From assembly GCF_030813505.1 (NCBI RefSeq), contig NZ_JAUSUE010000008.1: a DNA stretch of 64,000 bases. One strand, written 5' to 3'. The stretch's first letter is position 1; every line of letters begins with the position of its first letter. Source of the DNA: Pectinatus haikarae. Lineage in GTDB: Bacteria > Bacillota > Negativicutes > Selenomonadales > Selenomonadaceae. The notes beneath the pieces are model-generated. The model worked only from the letters and a program-made list of their open reading frames with translations. It did no database searches and was not told where the DNA came from. The position numbers and the translations under genes were made by a program. This document shows positions 16,333 through 25,354 of this stretch, in pieces.

Positions 16333-16760
16333 CGAATATCTCCTGAACAGTATTGTAATTTCATTATTTTTTATTTATGTATACTTTTGTTTTGCAAAAT
16401 CAAATAGAAAAAATTTCAAAATATATTAATATATTAGAATATATGCCTCGATTGTTAATAAAAACGTTAAAATTATACTATAAATAACGAATTGAAAAGA
16501 TTATACAAAAAGTTTAATGTTAAATATTTGTTATAAAGCTGTTATTTTTTTTAAAAGGGATCTATAATATTTCTAAAATAATGTATAAGAAGCCTTGGCT
16601 TGGATAATTGAAAAACATCAATTATCCAAATTGTCATATTTTCGGTGAACAAAAATTTATTCTGAATGAAACTCACCGCAATGTATGTTTTTACCATAGC
16701 ATGTGAAGCTGTTGATGACCAGATTTTACCAAAGTTAATTTTCAGGGAAGGAATCATATA
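16333..16760. other. AT-rich intergenic stretch with a perfect hairpin
   Basis: No credible gene is seen in these 428 bases. The one notable feature is a perfect 12-base inverted repeat TTGGATAATTGA / TCAATTATCCAA (16600-16629) with a six-base loop, about 130 bases before the chemoreceptor gene and without a T-run. It could be an operator or an RNA hairpin in the leader. Confidence 0.4.
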
Positions 16761-18452
16761 GTGAATATGGAAAATATGAAGATCCGGTATAAAATTATAG
16801 CAGGCTATCTGCTTATTGCTCTTGTTTTTATAGTTTTGTGCGTGTGTGCAATTTACGGCTTAACTCATGTGCGAGATCAATACAATAAAATTGCGGAGGA
16901 ATCTGATATTACAATTATTTCGTTAAAAGAAATCGAATTTTATTTTAGCGGACAGGCAAATGACGAAAGAGGGGCGCTTTTAACCGGGAGTCCCGAATTT
17001 CGCGGAGAAATTCAGGAAAAAGCCAGTAAAGTCAAGGGAAATATAGGAAAGATACAACCTTTCATGGAATCTGCAGAGGAAAGGGAACTTCTGCAGCATA
17101 TAGAAGAAACGCATGATGCGTTTACCAAAATAAATATTCAGGTACTGGATCTTGTGGATAAAGGAAATACAGCTGCAGCAAGGGAGTTATCTTTTTCTCA
17201 GGGGCGTGACATGCGCAAGCAGCTGACCACCTCATTCGATAAGCTCGTACAGGAGGAGCAGAAAAAAAATGAATCTATCCGTCAGAATGCCCATGTTTTT
17301 ATGCAATGGTTTCTATGGACAGCAGTGACGGCAAGCTGTGCAATGGCCGTGGTTTGTATTGTCCTGGGGATATTGCAGGCTAAGCATATACTGGCTCCCA
17401 TTGAGGCAATGACTCAGGAAATGAAAAGTGGCAGCATCAAAGCATCTGGGCATAAGGGAAGTGGTGAGATCGGCAACCTGCTTGATGCTTTTTACAATTT
17501 GGGTTTAAAATTGAAAAACATGGTTTCCGGTATACAAGGGGCATCCGAACAGGTTGCAGCTTCGGCCGAACAACTCACTGCAAATGTTGAGCAATCGTCT
17601 GATACCATGAACAGGGTAGAGGCTTCTGCAGCTCAGGTAGCCATTGCAGTAAATCGTCAAAAGCAGGAAATCAGTGTTGTGGAAAAAAGCATTAATCAAA
17701 TGTCCCAAAATATGGATATTGCCGTGAAAAATACCGAAGAATCGACAAAATGTGTTAATGCTGCGCTTAAGGCAGTTGACGCCGGAAAAGAATCTATTAA
17801 GGGAGCCATGGCACATATGGAGCTGATAAAATCGATAACAGAAGAGTCAGCATCATCAATTGCAGGATTGAACAAACAGTCTGACTCTATAGGACAAATT
17901 GTTGATGTCATTGCGGGAATTGCTGGGCAAACGAATCTCCTGGCACTCAATGCTGCCATTGAAGCTGCCAGGGCAGGCGAGCATGGCAAGGGGTTTGCGG
18001 TGGTGGCGGAAGAAGTCAGAAAGCTTGCCGAACAATCACAGCTGTCTGCTGCCCAAATTACAGAACTCATTACAGCAATGCAGGACGAAACTCAAAAGGT
18101 CGTTGAAAATATACAGCAGGAAAAAGATACTGTCGAAGCCGGTACAAATATTATTAACAAAACGGGTACAGTAATCAATAATCTGCATAAGAGCAACGAA
18201 GTCGCCGATAAGCTGGCGGAGAAAACAGCTGCGGCGATAAAGAATATTGCGGAAGAAACACACTCAATAATAAATTCAGTAAAAGTCGTCCAGCGTGAAG
18301 CAGAACAGGCGGCGGTTGAAGCCGAAAAAACGTCGGTCTCTGCTGCGGATCAGTCGGCAGCAATGAGAGAAATAGCAGAAAGCAGCGATAATCTTGCCAA
18401 AATAGCAGTTACGTTGCAGCAATCTGTGATGGAATTCACTGAAGAAAATTAA
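16761..18452 (+). CDS. methyl-accepting chemotaxis protein
   Basis: 563 residues from GTG 16761 (GGGAAGGAATCATATA upstream), with an ATG two codons later as alternative. Transmembrane helix 1 at about 10-30, a helical periplasmic sensor of the 4HB_MCP type (about 31-185), helix 2 at about 187-210, then a HAMP-like linker and a long signalling coiled coil. The conserved hairpin tip includes AGQTNLLALNAAIEAARAGE (about 390-410), where CheA and CheW bind. It implies chemotaxis, and probably motility, in the host. It stands alone here. Confidence 0.94.
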   Translation: MNMENMKIRYKIIAGYLLIALVFIVLCVCAIYGLTHVRDQYNKIAEESDITIISLKEIEFYFSGQANDERGALLTGSPEFRGEIQEKASKVKGNIGKIQPFMESAEERELLQHIEETHDAFTKINIQVLDLVDKGNTAAARELSFSQGRDMRKQLTTSFDKLVQEEQKKNESIRQNAHVFMQWFLWTAVTASCAMAVVCIVLGILQAKHILAPIEAMTQEMKSGSIKASGHKGSGEIGNLLDAFYNLGLKLKNMVSGIQGASEQVAASAEQLTANVEQSSDTMNRVEASAAQVAIAVNRQKQEISVVEKSINQMSQNMDIAVKNTEESTKCVNAALKAVDAGKESIKGAMAHMELIKSITEESASSIAGLNKQSDSIGQIVDVIAGIAGQTNLLALNAAIEAARAGEHGKGFAVVAEEVRKLAEQSQLSAAQITELITAMQDETQKVVENIQQEKDTVEAGTNIINKTGTVINNLHKSNEVADKLAEKTAAAIKNIAEETHSIINSVKVVQREAEQAAVEAEKTSVSAADQSAAMREIAESSDNLAKIAVTLQQSVMEFTEEN

Positions 18453-18672
18453 CAAGAAACAATTAACCAATTTATAAATTAACAAAGGACTTAAGCAAAA
18501 ATATAGCCCATGCTGCCGGATATCTGATTCTATCTGATAGATCAGCCGCTAAAAATAGTACACTGGAAAATACTCTTAAAATATAAGAAAAATATGGCGT
18601 AATATATTATTATAAGTCTGTATAAGCTATAATATACTATAATAGAAAAAATATACGGGGGGATAATATATT

Positions 18673-19854
18673 ATGCTGCCAAATCCATATCGTCCGGGTG
18701 CTGGAATGACACCGGCTTATCTTGCCGGACGCCATGAAACTATAAATGAAGCACAGTCAATTTTAAAGGCAGTAAATGTCGGCTATGCAGCCCGTTCTGT
18801 CATATATTATGGTTTAAGGGGGGTTGGCAAGACCGTTTTACTAAATCATATAGAGAATATGGCAGATGAGCTTGATGTGCCATCCGAATATATGGAAATA
18901 GCTGAACGCGGTTATTCTTTCGGACAGCATCTTACTTTACATGTGTCGAAGCTCATTAATAAGCTTAGTCTGAAAAAAAATATTGCCGACCATGTAAAAA
19001 AGGCTTTATCGATATTAAAGGCTTTTTCCCTGAAATATTCATACGGTGATGAAATTTCTATTGAAATTAATCCCGGGATAATACCGGCTAAGGGAATTTC
19101 TGATACCGGAGACCTTGCTAATGATATGACAGAATTATTTTTGGCGCTGGGCAGCATTGCTCAAAAAGAAAACAAAGGCGCGGCCATCTTCATTGATGAA
19201 ATACAATATATGCGTTTAAAAGAGTTTGAAGCTTTGATGGCGGCACTGCACCGGATAAATCAAAAAGGTTACCCTTTGGTTATCTTTGCGGCCGGGCTTC
19301 CTAAAATAGCCAAAATCGCCGGAGACGTAAAATCCTATGCCGAAAGATTATTTTCATTTGTTGAAATAGACTCGCTTGCTCCCAAGGAAGCCATTGCAGC
19401 ACTTTGTGAGCCGGCCAGACGATTTTCCATAAACTATGCAGATGAAGCATTAAATAAAATTCTGACTGTTACCGGTGGTTATCCCTACTTTCTGCAGGAA
19501 TACGGTAAATGGATATGGGAGGAAAATAATGATGCTGGGCTTATAACAAAGACCGTAACAGATAAGGCTTACGCTAAATTCGAGCAAAGTCTTGATGATT
19601 CATTTTTCAAGGTGCGTCATGACCGGGCCACACCAAGAGAACTGGAATTTATGACTGCCATGGTCAGATGTCGGACACTGCCGTGCACCACCAAGGAAAT
19701 AGCCGCAGCCATGAACGAAACTATACAGGCAATATCACCTCTGCGGGCACAGCTTATCCATAAAGGCTTTATTTACGCGGCAGAAAGAGGAACAGTAAAC
19801 TTTACCGTTCCTCAGTTCGATAAATATTTAAAACGTGTTCATATTATAAATTAA
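18673..19854 (+). CDS. AAA/STAND-type ATP-binding protein
   Basis: 393 residues, ATG after GGGGGGATAATATATT. Walker A GLRGVGKT lies near residue 50 and Walker B AAIFIDEIQ near 175, followed by sensor-like FAAGLP. The C-terminal part (about 310-390) resembles a winged helix (CTTKEIAAAMNETIQAISPLRAQL). This is the archaeal-ATPase/ORC-CDC6-like layout of many stand-alone bacterial ATPases. The function is not known. It is followed by remains of an antitoxin/zeta-toxin pair and an integrase, so it may belong to an old mobile element. The upstream 220 bases hold only AT-rich promoter-like sequence. Confidence 0.8.
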   Translation: MLPNPYRPGAGMTPAYLAGRHETINEAQSILKAVNVGYAARSVIYYGLRGVGKTVLLNHIENMADELDVPSEYMEIAERGYSFGQHLTLHVSKLINKLSLKKNIADHVKKALSILKAFSLKYSYGDEISIEINPGIIPAKGISDTGDLANDMTELFLALGSIAQKENKGAAIFIDEIQYMRLKEFEALMAALHRINQKGYPLVIFAAGLPKIAKIAGDVKSYAERLFSFVEIDSLAPKEAIAALCEPARRFSINYADEALNKILTVTGGYPYFLQEYGKWIWEENNDAGLITKTVTDKAYAKFEQSLDDSFFKVRHDRATPRELEFMTAMVRCRTLPCTTKEIAAAMNETIQAISPLRAQLIHKGFIYAAERGTVNFTVPQFDKYLKRVHIIN

Positions 19855-19869
19855 CAAAGAAACGATTTT

Positions 19870-20061
19870 ATGATAACGGCATAAAGCCAGAAAAGAGATA
19901 CCGTACCGAACTTTTTAGAAGCACTTATTGTCAGATTCAGAGAAGCAGTGCGTATCGAAAATGAAATAAAGAAAATAAAAGGCCTGCCTATTGCCAAACA
20001 TGATCATGAAAAAAACGCACCTTGTATTGAATATCCGGACGGAAGAAAAGAATATGCCTAA
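19870..20061 (+). pseudogene. small antitoxin-like gene remnant
   Basis: A plus-strand reading of about 50 codons contains FLEALIVRFREAVRIENEI and ends YPDGRKEYA just where the zeta-like remnant begins. A possible start ATG at 19870 is followed by an in-frame TAA after four codons. The position directly before a zeta-type ATPase suggests the partner protein of such a module, which is inference. Confidence 0.4.
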
Positions 20062-20318
20062 AAACCCGAAATAATAGTATTTGCCGGACCTAATGGCAGC
20101 GGAAAAAGCACAGTTACCCAAATGGCCAATATTATACCGCCTTATATAAATGCAGACGATATAAAAAAAGCTGTTCATTGTATACTGATCTGCAGGCCGC
20201 GCAAAGGGCTGCAGAACTGAGAAATACATTAATAGACCGGCATACAAGCTTTACTTTTGAAACAGTTTTATCCACCTCAAGAAATATAGAACTTTTAAAA
20301 CGAGCAAAATGCTGCTGA
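20062..20318 (+). pseudogene. zeta-toxin-like kinase remnant
   Basis: It reads EIIVFAGPNGSGKSTVTQM (Walker A), then YINADDIKK. After a frameshift near 20170 it continues LQAAQRAAELRNTLIDRH, FTFETVLSTS and RNIELLKRAK. This is the N-terminal half of a zeta-toxin/predicted ABC-type ATPase (UDP-GlcNAc kinase relatives). No start codon is in frame, and the C-terminal half is gone, replaced by an integrase fragment. Confidence 0.75.
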
Positions 20319-20529
20319 AGTTCAAAAGGGGACTGTTGCTTACGCTGGGAAGTACAAACTGGCAGATTTTGCCAAAACATGGTACAAAGATTATTGCCTG
20401 AAAAATTTGGCTCCTAAAACTCAGCATTCATATAATAATCACATTAAAAATCGCATTGTTCCGGCATGGGGGCATATTGACATGGTTAAACTCAGAACCT
20501 GCCTGTTTTTCACAATAAGGGATAAATAA
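20308..20529 (+). pseudogene. tyrosine integrase N-terminal fragment
   Basis: The reading KLADFAKTWYKDYCLKNL, then APKTQHSYNNHIKNRIVPAWGHI is the SAM-like core-binding domain of phage/ICE tyrosine integrases. It ends after about 70 codons; the catalytic domain (R-H-R-Y) is missing. It lies about 70 bases from the 3' end of tRNA-Thr, the place where an integrase gene sits after insertion into that tRNA, so it marks an old integration event. Confidence 0.75.
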
Positions 20530-20560
20530 GAGACAAAACCCTGTTTTCGGGCAAAACAAA

Positions 20561-20587
20561 AAGGCTTCCGAAAACTTCGGAAGCCTT
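20561..20587 (-). terminator. tRNA-Thr terminator
   Basis: Hairpin AAGGCTTCCGAA / TTCGGAAGCCTT directly behind the tRNA, with T-runs on both strands. The same hairpin is found at 12046 and, imperfectly, at 624. Confidence 0.8.
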
Positions 20588-20597
20588 GATTTACATA

Positions 20598-20673
20598 TGG
20601 AGCTGGCAATAGGAATTGAACCTACGACCTGATCATTACGAATGACCTGCTCTACCAACTGAGCTATGCCAGC
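20598..20673 (-). tRNA. tRNA-Thr (anticodon CGU)
   Basis: 76 bases with encoded CCA. Acceptor GCTGGCA/TGCCAGC, D-arm GCTC/GAGC, anticodon stem GGTCA/TGATC with loop TTCGTAA (CGT), T-arm GTAGG/CCTAT with loop TTCAATT. All stems pair, with a few G-U. It reads ACG codons. Its 3' end was a target for integrating elements, shown by the integrase fragment next to it and the 3'-end copy at 572-615. Confidence 0.96.
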
Positions 20674-20686
20674 AGACAACGTATAT

Positions 20687-20715
20687 ATCATAATCGAAAG
20701 ATAGTTTTTTGTCAA
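20687..20715 (-). promoter_or_regulatory. tRNA-Thr promoter
   Basis: On the minus strand TTGACA (20715-20710), a 17-base spacer, then TATGAT (20692-20687), about 14 bases before the tRNA. A near-consensus housekeeping sigma promoter. Confidence 0.85.
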
Positions 20716-20843
20716 GAACATATTAAAACGGCAATCATACAGAACAGTCTCTGCGGCAGCAGATGGACTGCAGATGATTGCCATTTGTTATATTTGAAAA
20801 TTGTGAAGCCAGTATAGAGAATAAAAATGAAAAACATTTTTAT

Positions 20844-21272
20844 TTACATTGTTTTGAGTTTAGCAATTACGTCTTGAGTAATATCTTCTGTTCCATAGAA
20901 AACTACAGAATTGTCAAGGACCGCATCCAAATTTTTTGTTTTCGCTACTGCTTCGACAGCTTTTGTTATGTTGTCGCGAATGGGCTTAAAAAGTTTATTC
21001 TGTTGTTCGGTAACCTGTTGATTCAATTTATCGAAAAGAGCTTTTTTTCCATTGTCATCAAGCGATGCTGATTTTTCATTGAATTCATTTTGAGCTTTTT
21101 GACGTGCAAGATCAACAGCAGCATTAGTGGTCTGCATATCAGGATAACTTGCAATGACTTCGCTCATATTAATGGAACCAAGACTAGCTGCCGATGCCTG
21201 TGCGGGTGAATAAGTTCCATAAATGCATATGGCAAATACAGCTGCAAAAACAATGCTGAGAATTTTGTTCAT
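20844..21272 (-). CDS. OmpH/Skp-family periplasmic protein
   Basis: 142 residues. Signal peptide MNKILSIVFAAVFAICIYG with a likely cut after AQASA, then a helical Skp/OmpH domain (INMSEVIASYPDMQ, long coiled coil, and a C-terminal strand DAVLDNSVVFYG). Skp-type chaperones escort outer-membrane proteins, so this supports a diderm host. It is shorter than E. coli Skp but normal for the OmpH family of Negativicutes. It is a single gene, not next to bamA or lpxD here. Confidence 0.85.
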   Translation of the reverse strand: MNKILSIVFAAVFAICIYGTYSPAQASAASLGSINMSEVIASYPDMQTTNAAVDLARQKAQNEFNEKSASLDDNGKKALFDKLNQQVTEQQNKLFKPIRDNITKAVEAVAKTKNLDAVLDNSVVFYGTEDITQDVIAKLKTM

Positions 21273-21494
21273 GATTCATGACCTCCATTTAACTATTTAT
21301 AGCGTAATTTTATTAATAAGACTACTGTTAAGTGTACGTTATCAGTTGATTTTTAGCAAGTTTTTTTTTCCGTTTGATAAAATATTATAAGGGGAAGACG
21401 AGGCGGCTGAATGGCAGTTTTTTCATATGGCGGAAAATGACACTTCAATTAAAAAATGTTATAATATTAGTATACTTTTTTAAGGATGATAATT

Positions 21495-22157
21495 ATGAAA
21501 GCTGTAATTTTTGATATGGATGGGGTCATTGTGGACAGCGAGGCTGCCCATATAAAGATGAAAATACAGGCATTGGAGGAGTATGGCATAGCGTGTTCAC
21601 CAGAAGAATGCATGCCATATTTTGGTCGGTCTTCTAATGCCTTTTTTAGTGATTTTATAAAAAAATCCGCAGCGCATATTTCTTTACAGGAGATTGTGGC
21701 ACGCAAGCATCAATTGTTTTTACAATATGTAGCTAATGATGGAAATGTAAATCCTATTGAAGGTGCCTTGGAGCTTATTCATGGTCTTCGAAGAAATAAT
21801 ATTCCATTGGCGCTGGCATCATCGTCTGTACGTTCTAATATAGAGTGGTTCTTAAAAAAATTTGGTGTTTTTGATTGTTTCGATGTGGTATTAAGTGGGG
21901 CAGAGCTGTCAGAAAGTAAACCAAATCCCGAAATATATTTATTGGCAGCTAAAAAATTGGGAACAGGACCGCAGGAATGTGTGGTAATAGAGGATGCGGA
22001 GGCCGGTGTAACAGCGGCAAAAATGGCCGGCAGTTATTGTATCGCCTATTGCAATCCAGTTTATAAAAATTGCGGGCAGGACGTGTCCTCGGCTGATATG
22101 CTGGTAAATTCCTTAACTGATATTTCGGCAGAGCGGATAATAGGCATAAATATATAA
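21495..22157 (+). CDS. HAD-family hydrolase (beta-phosphoglucomutase-like)
   Basis: About 220 residues; start ATG 21495 has TAAGGATGAT at a good distance. HAD motif I FDMDGVIVDSE (nucleophile Asp, acid Asp), motif II SSS (ALASSSVR), motif III Lys in SESKPNPEIY and motif IV VIEDAEAGV are all present. The helical cap of the PGM/phosphatase type is at about 18-85. It acts on a small phosphorylated metabolite, not identifiable. It lies 18 bases before the alcohol dehydrogenase, so they probably share a transcript. Confidence 0.9.
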   Translation: MKAVIFDMDGVIVDSEAAHIKMKIQALEEYGIACSPEECMPYFGRSSNAFFSDFIKKSAAHISLQEIVARKHQLFLQYVANDGNVNPIEGALELIHGLRRNNIPLALASSSVRSNIEWFLKKFGVFDCFDVVLSGAELSESKPNPEIYLLAAKKLGTGPQECVVIEDAEAGVTAAKMAGSYCIAYCNPVYKNCGQDVSSADMLVNSLTDISAERIIGINI

Positions 22158-22175
22158 ATTTTGGAGGCAGGTATT

Positions 22176-23360
22176 ATGAATAGTTTTGAATATTGCTGTC
22201 CTACGGAAATTGTTTTTGGTAAGGATGCGGAATTGAAGGCAGGGGAAAAAATAAGTGCCTGCGGGGCAAAGACAGTACTCGTTGTATATGGCGGCGGCAG
22301 TGTAAAAAGAAATGGTCTTTTGGATAGGCTGTGTAAAAATTTGGGGGATTCAGGCTTAAAATGCATAATTCTTGGCGGCGTGAAGCCTAATCCTGTTGTG
22401 TCTTTTGTGCGCGAAGGAATAAAGACCGCTTTGCGGGAAAAGGTAGATTTCATTATGGCTGTCGGCGGCGGCAGTGTCATAGATACAGCAAAAGCGCTGG
22501 CTCACGGACTGGCAAATTATGAACTGGATATATGGGATGACATATGGCAGAAAAAGGTGGAAATTCATAAGACTACACCGATTGCTTCCGTACTGACTCT
22601 GGCGGCAGCGGGAAGTGAAACGAGTGATTCAGCCGTCCTGACCAATGAAGAAACAGGACAAAAACGCGGATTGAGTACGGTGCTGAACAGACCGAAGATG
22701 GCTTTTATGAATCCTGAACTTACCTACAGTGCTCCTAAATTTCAAGTTGCATGCGGTATCAGCGATATCCTTATGCATACATTGGAACGATATTTTTCCA
22801 AGAGCAGGGATAATTATATGACGGATTTTATTGCGGAAGGATTAATGAAAAACGTCATTCAGTTCAGTCGTGATGCATTGGAAAAAGAAAATGATTATTT
22901 GGCAAGAAGTGAAATCATGTATTGCGGCAGCTTATCACATTGTGATTTAACAGGATTGGGCAGGCAGAAGGATTTCAGTGTTCATAAACTGGGGCATGAA
23001 TTAAGCGGTAAGTTTGATGTTGCTCATGGCGCATCGCTCACAACTATGTGGGCTTCGTGGGCCCGATACAGTTATCAGACTGACATTGATCGATTTGCCA
23101 GACTGGCCGGTGCACTTTGGCAGGTAGAAAAAAATGATGCTTCTTCAGCCGCTCTTGAAGGGATCGCCAGAATGGAAAATTACTTTAAGACTATAGGAAT
23201 GCCCACCTGCTTCAGTGAACTTGGCATTGGCGTCCAAAATGAAAAAGATATAAATTATCTGGCAGATATGTGTACTGACAAGGGAAAGAAAATGGTAGGC
23301 AATTTTAAACCTATTGACAGGCAGGATGCAATTAATATGTATAAAATGGCTAATCATTGA
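22176..23360 (+). CDS. iron-containing alcohol dehydrogenase
   Basis: About 394 residues; start ATG 22176 follows TTTTGGAGGCAGG. Group III alcohol dehydrogenase (BdhA/YqhD-like): nucleotide-binding VVYGGGSVKRNG and AVGGGSVIDTAKA, metal-binding region GISDILMHTLERY and LGHELSGKFDVAHGASL. It reduces aldehydes to alcohols with NAD(P)H in the cytoplasm. Its end overlaps the proposed start of the radical SAM gene, suggesting coupling. Confidence 0.92.
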   Translation: MNSFEYCCPTEIVFGKDAELKAGEKISACGAKTVLVVYGGGSVKRNGLLDRLCKNLGDSGLKCIILGGVKPNPVVSFVREGIKTALREKVDFIMAVGGGSVIDTAKALAHGLANYELDIWDDIWQKKVEIHKTTPIASVLTLAAAGSETSDSAVLTNEETGQKRGLSTVLNRPKMAFMNPELTYSAPKFQVACGISDILMHTLERYFSKSRDNYMTDFIAEGLMKNVIQFSRDALEKENDYLARSEIMYCGSLSHCDLTGLGRQKDFSVHKLGHELSGKFDVAHGASLTTMWASWARYSYQTDIDRFARLAGALWQVEKNDASSAALEGIARMENYFKTIGMPTCFSELGIGVQNEKDINYLADMCTDKGKKMVGNFKPIDRQDAINMYKMANH

Positions 23361-24282
23361 TTGGAGCGCGATTGATATAAAAAACGGTGAATGTCTATTA
23401 TGCCCCCGCCGCTGTAAAATAGATCGCAGTCATGATGAACGGGGATTTTGCGGGGCAGGAGCACAGGCTAAAGTAGCGCTGGTCAGTATTCATAAATGGG
23501 AAGAACCATGCATCTCGGGGAAAAAGGGAGCCGGAACAGTATTTTTTTCTCATTGTAATCTGCGCTGCGAATTTTGCCAAAACTATGCTATAAGCGCCCG
23601 GGGCTATGGGGTGGAAGTCGATGCGGCACGATTGGCTGAAATTTTTCTGGAACAGCAGGGCCGAGCTGTAGAGTGCCTGGAATTGGTAACACCCACACAT
23701 TATGCGCCGATAATAATCGAAGCCTTAAAAAGGGCACGTGCTTCCGGTTTAAATCTGCCTGTTGTTTATAATACAAATGCATATGAATCAATTGAAATTA
23801 TTGATGCACTGAGTGAATATGTAGATGTGTTTTTACCGGATCTGAAATATTTTTCAGATGATGCAGCAGGAAAATACTCGCATGCGCCTGATTATTTTCA
23901 CTTTGCGACAGCAGCCATAAAAAAAATGACTGCTGTCGCTGGTCCTGTGATAATGGAAAATGGTCTTATGAAAAAAGGTGTACTGGTGAGACATTTGATT
24001 TTGCCCTGGTTGTATAAAGACAGTATAAAAATAGTGGAGTGGCTTTGGGCAACTTTTGGCAGTGATATTTACATAAGTCTGATGAATCAGTATACACCGG
24101 CACATAACGCATTTTCTATTTCTAAACTAAATAGAAAATTAACCACCTATGAGTATCAGAAGGTGGTTGATGCGGCGTTGGAATTGGGCATTGAAAATTG
24201 TTTTATTCAGGAAAAAAGTGCGTCTTCAACAGACTTTATTCCAAACTTTGATGGTAAGGGTGTACTACCTGTTAAGCTCTAA
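23326..24282 (+). CDS. radical SAM protein (PflA-like, COG1313 type)
   Basis: About 318 residues. The start is uncertain: ATG 23326 or TTG 23314, both inside the alcohol dehydrogenase gene. An N-terminal cysteine cluster (CLLCPRRCKIDR, GFCGAG) is followed by the radical SAM motif HCNLRCEFCQNY, then an alpha/beta barrel ending KSASSTDFIPNFDGKG. Such proteins are annotated as pyruvate formate-lyase activating enzyme relatives, but their target is unproven. Overlap with the alcohol dehydrogenase suggests joint expression in anaerobic metabolism. Confidence 0.88.
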   Translation: MQLICIKWLIIDWSAIDIKNGECLLCPRRCKIDRSHDERGFCGAGAQAKVALVSIHKWEEPCISGKKGAGTVFFSHCNLRCEFCQNYAISARGYGVEVDAARLAEIFLEQQGRAVECLELVTPTHYAPIIIEALKRARASGLNLPVVYNTNAYESIEIIDALSEYVDVFLPDLKYFSDDAAGKYSHAPDYFHFATAAIKKMTAVAGPVIMENGLMKKGVLVRHLILPWLYKDSIKIVEWLWATFGSDIYISLMNQYTPAHNAFSISKLNRKLTTYEYQKVVDAALELGIENCFIQEKSASSTDFIPNFDGKGVLPVKL

Positions 24283-24305
24283 ATATATTAAGTGTAATAG
24301 TGTAC

Positions 24306-24334
24306 TTGACTGAAAATTAGTGCTGTGTTAGAAT
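24306..24334 (+). promoter_or_regulatory. metA promoter
   Basis: TTGACT, 17-base spacer, TAGAAT, about 30 bases before the metA start. No S-box or T-box fold is seen between promoter and start. Confidence 0.7.
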
Positions 24335-24365
24335 TAGCACAATTTATCCTATAGGAAGTGAAAAG

Positions 24366-25325
24366 ATGCCAATAAAAATACCTAATAATTTACCGGCTGC
24401 ACAAATTTTGGATAATGAAAATATATTTGTGATGGACGCCGATCGCGCATATAAGCAGGATATACGGCCTTTGCGGATACTTATTTTGAATTTGATGCCA
24501 CTGAAAACAGTGACTGAAACGCAGGTCCTTAGGCTTTTGAGCAATACGCCGCTGCAGGTTGAAGTGGATTTTATATATACACAATCTTATACACCCGCAC
24601 ATACTTCTATGGAATATCTGACTGAATTTTATGGAACTTTTGAAGATGTAAAAGATAAAATATATGATGGTTTCATCATGACAGGTGCTCCTGTGGAAAA
24701 GATGGAATATGAGGATGTAGCGTATTGGCAGGAAGTTTGCCAGATTATGGAATGGACTAAAACGCATGTTTTTTCATCTTTTTATATATGCTGGGGAGCA
24801 CAAGCAGGTCTTTATTATCATTATAAAATACCCAAATATGCTGTGGCACCCAAGATTTTTGGAGTCTACAAACATCATCTGCTCGTAGAGCATGAAAAAA
24901 TTTTCAGAGGATTTGATGATGAATTTTATGTGCCGCATTCACGGCATACAGAAATTCGGCGCAGTGATATTGAAAAGGTGCCTGAGCTGACGCTTTTGGC
25001 GGAGTCTGACAGCCGTTGCGGAGTGTACGCAGTTGCGAATTTGAAAAAACGTCAGTTTTTTATAACCGGTCATGCCGAATATGATCCGCTGACTTTAAAA
25101 TGGGAGTATGATCGTGATGTTGAAGCAGGACTTGATATTCAAATTCCCTGCAACTATTATCCGAATGATAATCCATCGCAAAAACCTATGGTAAAGTGGC
25201 GCAGTGTGGCAAATTTAATGTTTGCAAACTGGCTTAATTATTATGTATATCAGGAAACACCATATGATTTATCCAAGTTAAAAAAGGTACCAGAACATTG
25301 GTGTAACGGTATTCGCGAAGTTTAA
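24366..25325 (+). CDS. metA: homoserine O-acetyltransferase (MetA family)
   Basis: 319 residues, ATG after TAGGAAGTGAAAAG. It activates homoserine for methionine synthesis. Catalytic Cys142 (FYICWGAQAG) and the HAE motif (ITGHAEYDP) are present. Position 111 is Glu (TGAPVEKMEY). From work on this family, Glu111 goes with acetyl-CoA and Gly111 with succinyl-CoA, so this is expected to be an acetyltransferase despite the common 'succinyltransferase' label. Own promoter at 24306. Confidence 0.93.
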   Translation: MPIKIPNNLPAAQILDNENIFVMDADRAYKQDIRPLRILILNLMPLKTVTETQVLRLLSNTPLQVEVDFIYTQSYTPAHTSMEYLTEFYGTFEDVKDKIYDGFIMTGAPVEKMEYEDVAYWQEVCQIMEWTKTHVFSSFYICWGAQAGLYYHYKIPKYAVAPKIFGVYKHHLLVEHEKIFRGFDDEFYVPHSRHTEIRRSDIEKVPELTLLAESDSRCGVYAVANLKKRQFFITGHAEYDPLTLKWEYDRDVEAGLDIQIPCNYYPNDNPSQKPMVKWRSVANLMFANWLNYYVYQETPYDLSKLKKVPEHWCNGIREV

Positions 25326-25354
25326 TATAGTAAAAGCCGCATTGATAAAGAAAG

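Noticed and set aside
16551..16757. Minus-strand open frame of 68 codons before the chemoreceptor gene
   Set aside because: It includes the perfect hairpin and the chemoreceptor's ribosome binding site region, has no recognisable domain and no own ribosome binding site of note.
572..20673. Reading 572-20673 as a single integrated element bounded by tRNA-Thr
   Set aside because: The two tRNA-derived ends are inverted, not direct, repeats, and the interior contains ordinary metabolic genes and several unrelated scars.
24283..24365. SAM riboswitch or Met T-box before metA
   Set aside because: Only a promoter and about 30 bases of leader are present, too short for either element.
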